Part shown: piece by piece, positions 25,817 through 33,440 of the stretch
How positions within the stretch are numbered: the first letter of the stretch is position 1
Layout: each line of letters starts with the position of its first letter
NCBI RefSeq assembly: GCF_000308775.1
Contig: NZ_BAGJ01000078.1
Span: 1-64,000 of the forward strand
Reading direction: 5' to 3'
DNA from: Nocardia testacea NBRC 100365
GTDB taxonomy: Bacteria > Actinomycetota > Actinomycetes > Mycobacteriales > Mycobacteriaceae
DNA: 64,000 nucleotides
The notes under the pieces: generated by a model
The model's database searches: none
What the model saw: only the letters and a program-made list of their open reading frames with translations
What the model was told of the DNA's origin: nothing
Position numbers and translations under genes: made by a program

Positions 25817-27001
25817 TTGAGCAGGGACAGTGTCGGCCGAGAAGATGTCGGGACCATCGACGATCTGCACGCCTCCGCCACCAAGGTGGTAGGACTCGAC
25901 GATTTCGGCGACGACGACTACCGCACCGGCCTGTCGGTGCTGCTGGAATCCTATGAGCACGACGCCGAACTCACCCCCTTCGGCAACAAGGTCAACCGCG
26001 CGATGCTGCGCGGCGCCTTGATCGCCCGGGCACTGAGCGAAGCCGGGTGGAAGCAGTATCCGCAGCACGCCGAGATCGCGATCGAACGACCGATCTTCGT
26101 CACCGGATTACCGCGCTCGGGCACCACGGCGGTGCACCGGCTGCTCACCGCCGACCCCGGTCACCAGGGCCTGGAGATGTGGCTGACCGAGATGCCGCAG
26201 CCCCGCCCGCCGCGGGAGACCTGGGAGCAGAACCCGGTGTTCGCGCGCCTGCAGGCCGGCTACGAGAAGCATCATGTGGAGCATCCCGAATTCATGGGCG
26301 TGCACCATATCTCCGCCGATCAGGTGGAGGAGTGCTGGCAGCTGCTACGGCAGTCGGCGATGTCGGTCTCCTACGAATGTCTGGGCTATCTGCCCCGCTA
26401 CTCGGAATGGCTGCGCGAACAGGACTGGACACCGGCCTACGCGCGGCATCGCCGGAATCTGCAGCTGATCGGTCTCCACGACCCGGACCGGCGGTGGGTG
26501 CTGAAGAATCCGAGCCATCTGTTCGCGCTCGACGCGCTGCTCGCCGTCTATCCGGACGCGCTGGTGATCCAGATGCACCGGGTTCCGCGCACTATCGTCG
26601 CCTCGGTGTGCAGCCTGAACGAACAGGCGACGGCGGGCTGGTCGGAGAAGTTCCGCGGGCCCGTGGTGGGGGCCGCGCAGCTGGAACTGTGGTCGCGGGG
26701 GGCGAAAACCTTCCTCGAAGAACGGAAGAAGTATCCGGCGGCCCAGTTCTGCGATGTGTACTACGAGGATTTCGTGACCGATCCGATCGGAACCGTCGAG
26801 AAGATCTACACGCAGTTCGGCCTCGATTTCACCGACGCGGCCCGGGCACAGATGGCTGCTCTGCACGGTGAATCGACCTCGGGTGCGGCGCGGCCCGTCC
26901 ACAAGTACTCGCTGGACGATTTCGGGCTGACGCCGGAGGAGGTGGACGCCGCGTTCGCGCCCTACCTCGAGGTGCACTATCCGGGTGGTAATCGTCCCTG
27001 A
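25817..27001 (+). CDS. Sulfotransferase-family protein
   Basis: The 394-aa protein carries the PAPS 5'-phosphosulfate loop GLPRSGTT (107-114), followed downstream by WVLKNPSHLFALDALL and IQMHRVPR as the 3'-phosphate-binding region. This places it in the Sulfotransfer_3/STF family. A TTG start at 25817 is supported by GAGGAGAAAAG just upstream. PAPS is made by cysD/cysNC encoded 4 kb away on the other strand. The acceptor is unknown; a sterol or other lipid is suggested by the KstR-type operator. Confidence 0.88.
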   Translation: MSRDSVGREDVGTIDDLHASATKVVGLDDFGDDDYRTGLSVLLESYEHDAELTPFGNKVNRAMLRGALIARALSEAGWKQYPQHAEIAIERPIFVTGLPRSGTTAVHRLLTADPGHQGLEMWLTEMPQPRPPRETWEQNPVFARLQAGYEKHHVEHPEFMGVHHISADQVEECWQLLRQSAMSVSYECLGYLPRYSEWLREQDWTPAYARHRRNLQLIGLHDPDRRWVLKNPSHLFALDALLAVYPDALVIQMHRVPRTIVASVCSLNEQATAGWSEKFRGPVVGAAQLELWSRGAKTFLEERKKYPAAQFCDVYYEDFVTDPIGTVEKIYTQFGLDFTDAARAQMAALHGESTSGAARPVHKYSLDDFGLTPEEVDAAFAPYLEVHYPGGNRP

Positions 27002-27077
27002 GCGGTACCCGGCGGGCGGTGGAACGGAAATCGAAGGCGCCGCCCGCCCCGCTCACCGTGCCCGGCCCGGCATCCGG

Positions 27078-27111
27078 CCGGCCACCCCTGGTTCTCCGCG
27101 GCGGTGGCCGG
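27078..27111. terminator. Hairpin between convergent genes
   Basis: CCGGCCACC (27078-27086) pairs perfectly with GGTGGCCGG (27103-27111). It is located between the sulfotransferase gene and the convergent thioesterase gene and could stop transcription from either side. No U-run. Confidence 0.5.
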
Positions 27112-27122
27112 TCGGTACGAGA

Positions 27123-27791
27123 TCAGGGCTGACCGGGCTTCAAGACGATGAACAGGCCGTGGGCCTCGGCGCAGAGCCGATCCCCGTCGTGCAGGGTGGC
27201 CCTGATCCAGATCTTGCGGCCCTCTCGGCGTTCGGCCCAGGCGCGCAGTGCCAGCTCCTTGTTCAACGGCGTGATCGACCGGTAGTCCACCGTGAGCGAT
27301 GCCGTCCGGGTCACCGATCCGGAATGCGCCGAACCGGCCAGCCCCATCAGATCGTCGAAGCCCAGCGAAATGTAGCCACCATGGGCGGCGGCGTTACCGC
27401 CGAGATGGAAGGTGCGATAGGTGATGCGGGCGTCCACACCGTCGCGGTCCACCCGATCCACCCGGTATGGCGGCAGGGTGACGTTACCGCGCGAGGGCAG
27501 ATCGAACCGGGTCCAGCCCGGCGCGTCCCATTCCTCGCCGACATAGGCGCCCAGCCGGTCGTTCAGCTTCTCCAGGATGCCGGCCGCTTCCTGCACCAGA
27601 TCGTCCGGCGGCACCGCCAGGCGGACCCGGTCCATGAGCGTGCGCACCTGTTCCACGAAGTCGCCGTAGTGCGGGCCGCCGCGACTGGTGTCGACGGTGC
27701 GGACCGCGTCCATCAACTCCGACATCGGCCGGAATCCACCCTCGTGATGCTCGGCATCGGGCAGGACCTTCCCGGCCTCGTTTTCGCTCAT
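27123..27791 (-). CDS. PaaI-type hotdog-fold acyl-CoA thioesterase
   Basis: The 222-aa protein has a hotdog domain in its C-terminal half: FHLGGNAAAHGGYISLGFDDLMG around residues 128-150 matches the HGG motif with the nearby acidic residue used by PaaI-like thioesterases. SLTVDYRSITPL follows. The N-terminal 90 residues are helical and of unclear role. It hydrolyses a thioester, presumably an acyl- or aryl-CoA. The gene is convergent with the sulfotransferase operon and divergent from the thioredoxin gene. Confidence 0.85.
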   Translation of the reverse strand: MSENEAGKVLPDAEHHEGGFRPMSELMDAVRTVDTSRGGPHYGDFVEQVRTLMDRVRLAVPPDDLVQEAAGILEKLNDRLGAYVGEEWDAPGWTRFDLPSRGNVTLPPYRVDRVDRDGVDARITYRTFHLGGNAAAHGGYISLGFDDLMGLAGSAHSGSVTRTASLTVDYRSITPLNKELALRAWAERREGRKIWIRATLHDGDRLCAEAHGLFIVLKPGQP

Positions 27792-28013
27792 GAGAACACG
27801 TTATCGTCACGGGTATCGCCGAGCGGAGGCCGGGGCCGCCGTGCCGGGTGCGCGATCGGGCTGCTCGCCGCCACCCGGCCGCGTAGGCTGCCGGATATCG
27901 GCGGTCGGGGAGTGCGCCTTTTCCCCGTCGGCCGGACGCCTGTTCGTGTCACGATGCCGGACGGGGCCAGTACGCACGCGGGGCGGTCCGGGTCGGGCCG
28001 CGGGAGGACGACC

Positions 28014-28475
28014 ATGCCGACGACGCCACTGACGCAGCAGAACTTCCAGACGGTGGTGGCCGGCAATCACATAGTGCTGGTGGACTTCTGGGCGACCTGG
28101 TGCGGTTGGTGCGCCCGATTCGCTCCGGTGTTCGAGGAGTCCTCGGAAGTACACCGCGATATCGTGCACGCGACCGTGGAGGCCGAGGCCGAACCCGCGC
28201 TCGCCGCCGCCGGGCAGGTGGATCGGTACCCGTGGCTCATGGCCTTCCGCGAGGGCACGCTGGTGTACTCGAAGGCCGGATTCCTGCCCGGTGACCAACT
28301 CGAGGAACTCGTCCAGCAGGTGCGCTGGATGGATATCTACGAGTTCCGGCGCGATAACAATCTCCCACAGCCCACGGCCGCCGCGCCCTCGGCGCCCACC
28401 CCGGCCCCGGCCGGCCGGGCGGGCCCCGCGTCCGGACCGCAGGCCTACGGCTGGCCCGGTCTGCGCAGCGCGTGA
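28014..28475 (+). CDS. Thioredoxin-like protein
   Basis: The 153-aa protein has the redox centre WCGWC (C30, C33) in WATWCGWCARFAPVFEE, the cis-proline region RYPWLMAF, and a Pro/Ala-rich tail of about 40 residues after the fold. There is no signal peptide, so it is cytoplasmic. The ATG at 28014 follows GGGAGGACG. Its stop overlaps the GTG of the Ser/Thr kinase gene (GTGA), so the two are made together; this pairing is unusual. Confidence 0.9.
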   Translation: MPTTPLTQQNFQTVVAGNHIVLVDFWATWCGWCARFAPVFEESSEVHRDIVHATVEAEAEPALAAAGQVDRYPWLMAFREGTLVYSKAGFLPGDQLEELVQQVRWMDIYEFRRDNNLPQPTAAAPSAPTPAPAGRAGPASGPQAYGWPGLRSA

Positions 28476-29890
28476 AGAGCGGCCTGGAACCCGGACAGCT
28501 CTTCGCCGGTTACCGGATAGAGCGGCTGCTGGGCGTCGGCGGAATGGGCGAGGTCTACCTCGCCCGCGATCGCGACCTGCCGCGGCCCGTGGCGCTGAAG
28601 TTACTCACCCCGATCGCGGGCGACGACCGCGACGTCCGTGCCCGGTTCCTGCGCGAGGCCGATACCGCGGCGCGGCTGTCTCATCCCAATATCGTCGCCG
28701 TGTACGCCCGGGGTGAGGAACAGGGCAGGCTCTGGATGGCGATCCAGTACATCGAGGGCACCGATGTGGCGGCCGTGCTGCGGCGCGGGCCGGTGCGGCC
28801 CGATCATGCCGTGCGGATCATCGAGGAGACCGCACGCGCTCTCGATCACGCCCACGCGGCGGGTGTACTGCACCGGGACGTCAAACCCGCGAACATCCTG
28901 CTGGCCTGGGGCGAACAGCAGCAGGTGTACCTCTCCGACTTCGGTATCGCCAAAGCGCTGGACCGCACCGACGGACTGACGCGCACGGGAGAGTTGTACG
29001 CGAGTTTCCACTACGCCGCGCCCGAGCAGTTCGAGATGCGGCCCGATATCGACTGCCGCGCCGATGTGTACTCACTCGGCTGCACCCTCTACTACCTGCT
29101 GACCGGGCAATTGCCGTATCCGGCCACGACCACCGGGGCACTGGTCAACGCCCATCTCAACGCGCCGGTGCCGCGGCCCTCGGCGGTGGACCCGCGGCTG
29201 CCGTCGGGATTCGACGGCGTCATCGCCCGCGCCATGGCCAAGAACCGGGCCGAACGGTTCGCCGGCTGTGGTGAATTGGCGCTGGCAGCCCGTCGCGCGC
29301 TCACCGAACCCGCGGTCACCGTGCCGGCCGTGCTCGCCGCGCCGGTTCCGCCGCCGCCCGCTCCGGGTGGGCAGGCCCGTCCGTGGCGCCGCCTGCTCGC
29401 GGTGCTCGGGGCCGTCGTCGTGGTCGCGGTGTTCGGTGGGACCGCCTGGCTCACGGGCCTCCTGAGCGGTGCGGACGGTGATGCCGCCGCGCCGCCGACT
29501 CCCGCCGGTGCGAAAACCGCCGCGGAACAGGCGGCCTGCGAGTACACCGCGCTCGTCGCCAGTTACGACTACGACGATCCGGCGAGCTGGGAGCAGAAGG
29601 TACAGGCCGGCGCCACAGGGCAGTGGAAGAGCCAGGCCGCGACCGTGCTCCCGATGGCCCGCATACTGATCTCCGCGGACCCGGAGCGCTCCCGGGCGGG
29701 GGACACCCGCTGTACCGCGACCATGGGCGAGGGAGACACCCGCGCCGATGTGCAGGTGCAGATCACCACGGTCGATCAGATTCCGGGGGAGGCCGAAACC
29801 ACGCGGGAGCTTTCGGTGTCCACGGTGATGGAACTGGTGGACGGGCGGTGGCTGTGCAGTGTTTTCAACGCACCCTTCCTACCGAGCTGA
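28472..29890 (+). CDS. Membrane Ser/Thr protein kinase (PknB type) with an Mce-associated-like external domain
   Basis: The 472-aa protein has a Hanks-type kinase domain (GVGGMGEVYLA at 21-31, K43, HRDVKPAN with D136, DFG with D156, APEQ at 183-186). An Ala/Pro linker and one transmembrane helix (about 308-330) follow. The external domain of about 130 aa has no PASTA repeats. Its pattern (ACEYTALVASYDYDDPASW, then VDGRWLCSVF) looks like the NTF2-like fold of Mce-associated proteins and contains three cysteines. It should phosphorylate cytoplasmic targets in response to an outside signal; both are unknown. Confidence 0.9.
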   Translation: MKSGLEPGQLFAGYRIERLLGVGGMGEVYLARDRDLPRPVALKLLTPIAGDDRDVRARFLREADTAARLSHPNIVAVYARGEEQGRLWMAIQYIEGTDVAAVLRRGPVRPDHAVRIIEETARALDHAHAAGVLHRDVKPANILLAWGEQQQVYLSDFGIAKALDRTDGLTRTGELYASFHYAAPEQFEMRPDIDCRADVYSLGCTLYYLLTGQLPYPATTTGALVNAHLNAPVPRPSAVDPRLPSGFDGVIARAMAKNRAERFAGCGELALAARRALTEPAVTVPAVLAAPVPPPPAPGGQARPWRRLLAVLGAVVVVAVFGGTAWLTGLLSGADGDAAAPPTPAGAKTAAEQAACEYTALVASYDYDDPASWEQKVQAGATGQWKSQAATVLPMARILISADPERSRAGDTRCTATMGEGDTRADVQVQITTVDQIPGEAETTRELSVSTVMELVDGRWLCSVFNAPFLPS

Positions 29891-29989
29891 GTGTCCTGTG
29901 ATGGTTCGCACAGGTACCGGAAGGGGCATCGTCGGTACCGTGCGGTTCGCTGCGCATATGCTGGCCGGGCTGCACGATGGAGGTAAGTC

Positions 29990-30811
29990 ATGACGGTCGA
30001 GGTGCTGGCCGACCCGGAGCCGGGAGGGTCGTGGCGGGGTGCGCAATCCCCGGCCCGGCCCGCGCCCCCGGTCTCGATGATCGAGCGGATGACGTTGATC
30101 CTGGACGCTTTCGAGCCGGCGACGCCCGTGCTCACGCTGCAGGATCTGGTGGAACGCACCGGGTTACCGCGTTCCACGGTCCATCGCATCCTGGACCAGA
30201 TGATCCGGTTGCGGTGGCTGGCGCACTATCCGGGCGGTTACCGGCTGGGGCTGCGCACCCTGGAACTGGGTGGCCTGGCCGCGGGGCACAACGAACTCCG
30301 GGCCGTGATCGGGCCGCTCCTGCACGAGCTGTGCCAGCGCACCCTGTCGGTCGGGCATCTGGGGGTGCTCGACGGCCGTGACGTCGTCTATCTGGACAAG
30401 ACCGGCGGCAGGCAGAGCGCGGCCGTGCCGACCCGGGTCGGGGGCAGATTGCCGGCGCACAGTACCGCGCTGGGCAAGGCGCTGCTGGCCGCCCTGGATC
30501 CCGGGGTGGTGGAAACCTCGCTGCGCGAACAACTTCCCCGGCTGACCCCGCGCACCATCGGTGATCGGCTGGAACTGCACCGGGAGCTGGCGCGGATCCG
30601 CAGCAGGCAGGGTGTCGCCGTCGACAACGAGGAAGCGGTCACCGGTATCGGCTGCGTGGGCGTGCCCGTACGTCGTCGCGGGGTCACGGTGGCGGCACTG
30701 TCGTTGGCCACCCGGATCGGCTCCGGCCGCCCGGCGATCGATACGGGCCGGCAGGCCCGGCAGCTCTCGGCGCTGGCCGCCGAGGCGGGACGGCTGCTCT
30801 CGCAGGACTAG
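29990..30811 (+). CDS. IclR-family transcriptional regulator
   Basis: The 273-aa protein has a winged helix (LTLQDLVERTGLPRSTVHRIL, YPGGYRLGLRTLELG) and the IclR effector domain (HLGVLDGRDVVYLDKTGG, LPAHSTALGKALLA, NEEAVTGIGCVGVPV). The ATG follows GGAGG at good spacing. It is convergent with the KstD-like flavoprotein gene. IclR proteins often control catabolic operons, but the target here is not evident. Confidence 0.9.
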   Translation: MTVEVLADPEPGGSWRGAQSPARPAPPVSMIERMTLILDAFEPATPVLTLQDLVERTGLPRSTVHRILDQMIRLRWLAHYPGGYRLGLRTLELGGLAAGHNELRAVIGPLLHELCQRTLSVGHLGVLDGRDVVYLDKTGGRQSAAVPTRVGGRLPAHSTALGKALLAALDPGVVETSLREQLPRLTPRTIGDRLELHRELARIRSRQGVAVDNEEAVTGIGCVGVPVRRRGVTVAALSLATRIGSGRPAIDTGRQARQLSALAAEAGRLLSQD

Positions 30812-30814
30812 CCC

Positions 30815-30838
30815 GGTCCGGCCGCGTCCGGCCGGACC
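30815..30838. terminator. Bidirectional terminator hairpin
   Basis: GGTCCGGCCG (30815-30824) pairs perfectly with CGGCCGGACC (30829-30838) around a CGTC loop, between the convergent IclR and flavoprotein genes. It lacks a U-run. Confidence 0.6.
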
Positions 30839-30844
30839 GACCGG

Positions 30845-32545
30845 TCAGGCGCGGTCCAGTGCGGTGACGAGTGCGCGGCCGGCGGTCCGGCCGGAGAAGA
30901 TGCAGCCCCCCAGGAACGTTCCCTCCAGGGCGTTGTATCCGTGCACGCCGCCGCCGCCGAATCCGGCGACCTCACCGGCGGCGTAGAGACCCGTCAGCGG
31001 GGTGCCGTCGGGGCGCATCACCCGCGAATGGAGGTCGGTCTGCAATCCGCCGAGGGTTTTACGGGTGAGAATATTGAGCCGGACCGCGATGAGCGGGCCG
31101 GCGGCCGGATCGAGTATCCGATGTGGTTTGGCGACCCGGGCGGTGCGATCGCCGAAGAAGGTGCGCGCGTTGTGGATCGCCGTCACCTGGGCGTCCTTGC
31201 TGAACTTGTTGGTGATCTCGCGATCGCGGGCCACGATCTGCCGCTCCATCGCGGCGTAGTCCAGTTGCGGGCCGCGTGCGAGCCCGTTCATCCCGTCGAC
31301 GAGTTCGCGCAGCGTATCGGCCACCACGAAATCGACCCCGTGTTCCTTGAACGCCTCCACCGGCTGCGGGGCGCCCTTGGTGAAGCGGCTGCGGACCGTG
31401 GTGAGCCGGTCCTTGCTGGTGATATCCGGGTTCTGCTCGGATCCGGAGAGCGCGAATTCCTTTTCGATGATCGACTGGGTCAGCACGAACCACGAGTAGT
31501 CGTAGCCGGTCGCCAGGATCGCCTTCATAGTCGAATTCGTATCGAAACCGGGGAAACACGGGGCCGGAAGCCGTTTACCGTTCGCGTCGAACCACAGCGA
31601 CGACGGGCCGGGAATGATCCGGATGGCGTGATCGGGCCAGATCGGATCCCAGTTGTTGATGCCCTCGGTGTAGTGCCACATCCGGTCCCGGTTCACCAGT
31701 GCGGCGCCGGCCGATTCGGAGATACCGAGCATGCGCCCGTCCACATGGGCGGGCACCCCCGAGATCATGGTGCGCGGTGCGGGGCCGAGCCGGTCGGTCG
31801 GCCAGTTCTGCCGGATGAGATCGTGATTGTGGCCGATCCCGCCGGAGGTGACCAGCACGGCCCGGGCATGGAATTCGAAATCGCCCACCACCGTGCGCGA
31901 GGACGCGACACCGCGTGCGAGTTCGGTGGGTTCGAGCACGCTGCCGCGCACCCCGGTGACCGCGCCGTCGTGCACGATCAGTTCGTCCACCCGGTGGCGG
32001 AACGCAAAACGCACCAGTCCTTTGCGCTCGGCTTCCAGTACCGGATTCAGGAACACCTCGAGCACACCCGGCCCGGTGCCCCAGGAGATGTGGAACCGCG
32101 GTACGGAGTTCCCGTGCCCGTCGGCGAGGGCGCCGCCACGTTCGGCCCAGCCGACCAGCGGGGTCACCCGCAGGCCGAGGTCGTAGAGATAGTCGCGCTT
32201 CTCGGTGGCGGCGAACCGGACGTAGGCCTCGGCCCACTGCCGGGCCCAATGATCCTCGTCGTCGCGGTCGAAACCGGCCGAACCCAGCCAGTCCTGGAGC
32301 GCGAGCTCGTAGGAGTCCTTGATACCGAGCCGCCGCTGCTCGGGGCTGTCCACGAAGAACAGGCCGCCCAGCGACCAGAAGGCCTGGCCGCCCAGATTGT
32401 TGCGGTTCTCCTGATCGAGTACGAGTACCCGGTGTCCGGCCTTGGTCAGCTCATAGGTGGCGACGAGACCGGCCAGCCCGGCCCCGACGACGATCACGGG
32501 GTACTCGTCGGCCGGTACCGGGTCGGCGGCAGAGGTTTCGGACAC
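30845..32545 (-). CDS. FAD-binding dehydrogenase of the KstD/fumarate-reductase flavoprotein family
   Basis: The 566-aa protein begins with the dinucleotide motif VVGAGLAGLVATYEL (about residues 20-34) and LDQENRNNLGGQAFWS. It ends with YAAGEVAGFGGGGVHGYNALEG, the C-terminal FAD motif. It belongs to the branch annotated as FAD-binding dehydrogenase (Rv0785-like), related to 3-ketosteroid delta-1-dehydrogenases. The exact substrate is not predictable. The start is a GTG at 32545 after GAAGGGTG. Confidence 0.88.
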   Translation of the reverse strand: MSETSAADPVPADEYPVIVVGAGLAGLVATYELTKAGHRVLVLDQENRNNLGGQAFWSLGGLFFVDSPEQRRLGIKDSYELALQDWLGSAGFDRDDEDHWARQWAEAYVRFAATEKRDYLYDLGLRVTPLVGWAERGGALADGHGNSVPRFHISWGTGPGVLEVFLNPVLEAERKGLVRFAFRHRVDELIVHDGAVTGVRGSVLEPTELARGVASSRTVVGDFEFHARAVLVTSGGIGHNHDLIRQNWPTDRLGPAPRTMISGVPAHVDGRMLGISESAGAALVNRDRMWHYTEGINNWDPIWPDHAIRIIPGPSSLWFDANGKRLPAPCFPGFDTNSTMKAILATGYDYSWFVLTQSIIEKEFALSGSEQNPDITSKDRLTTVRSRFTKGAPQPVEAFKEHGVDFVVADTLRELVDGMNGLARGPQLDYAAMERQIVARDREITNKFSKDAQVTAIHNARTFFGDRTARVAKPHRILDPAAGPLIAVRLNILTRKTLGGLQTDLHSRVMRPDGTPLTGLYAAGEVAGFGGGGVHGYNALEGTFLGGCIFSGRTAGRALVTALDRA

Positions 32546-32613
32546 GGTTCACCCTTCGCTCACGGTGGCTACGGGCCGGAATGTATCAGACGACCAGGTC
32601 GGCCGGTCGGCGA

Positions 32614-33300
32614 TCAGGAAGGGCGCCGGGCCGGGAATTCGGCGGCCAATTCGGTGAACACCGCGCGGTTGAGCACGAAGGCGCGTTTGCCCTCGTCGAG
32701 GATGCGGCGCTGCTCGAGCTCGTCCACGCCGATCCGGTCGAGCAGCGCCCGGTATTCGCGTTTGAACGCCGCGGGATTACCGATCCCCTCGAAGACGTAG
32801 AACCGCACCCCGTCGCCCCGGTGGGGCAGGTCCCAGAGTTTCTCGGCATTGCCCCGGATCACCTGACCGCCGGACAGGTCACCGAGGTAGCGGGTGTAGT
32901 GGTGGGCGATATAGCCACCCGGCCAGGTCCGGGCGCATTCCTCGATCCGTGCCGCGTAGGCGGCCGTGGCGGGCAGCGGCGTGAGGTCCGCGCGCCAGTC
33001 CGGCCCGGCGAGGTGGGCGAGATCCCGCTCCAGTGCGGCCGTGCGGGCCAGTTCCGGCTTGATGAACGGGCCGGCCACCGGATCGCCGGCGAGCGCCTCG
33101 GCATATGCCTCCAGGGCCCGGTAGATGAACCAGAGCTGACCGGTGTAGCGGCGATACGACTCGATCCCCAGCGACCCGTCCAGCATCTCGGTGATGAAGG
33201 TCGAGTTCTCCGCCTCCTCGTGCTCGCGGGCGGTGGCCTCCCGGATCCGGGTGGAGAACGAGGACACGGCCGGGTCGGCGGTTTCGGGGGCGTCCGGCAT
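32614..33300 (-). CDS. Biliverdin-producing heme oxygenase
   Basis: The 228-aa all-helical protein has the proximal heme ligand H27 in REATAREHEEAE and the distal helix with YLGDLSGGQVIRG, both hallmarks of HO-1/HmuO-type heme oxygenases. It opens heme to biliverdin, CO and iron, usually for iron acquisition. The ATG at 33300 is preceded by GGAAGG. No heme-uptake genes are adjacent. Iron (DtxR/IdeR) boxes were not evident in the short upstream gap. Confidence 0.95.
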   Translation of the reverse strand: MPDAPETADPAVSSFSTRIREATAREHEEAENSTFITEMLDGSLGIESYRRYTGQLWFIYRALEAYAEALAGDPVAGPFIKPELARTAALERDLAHLAGPDWRADLTPLPATAAYAARIEECARTWPGGYIAHHYTRYLGDLSGGQVIRGNAEKLWDLPHRGDGVRFYVFEGIGNPAAFKREYRALLDRIGVDELEQRRILDEGKRAFVLNRAVFTELAAEFPARRPS

Positions 33301-33440
33301 CGAGCGAACCTTCCTGCGAATACGGTCCGGGCATCTCGCCCGGCCGATTGCGCCGGTCGCGCGGGGTGCGTGCACGCCACGCGACCGGGCGGTGGACAAC
33401 CCGACGATACCGGGTCCGAAGCCCGGTCAGGGTTCCTCTG

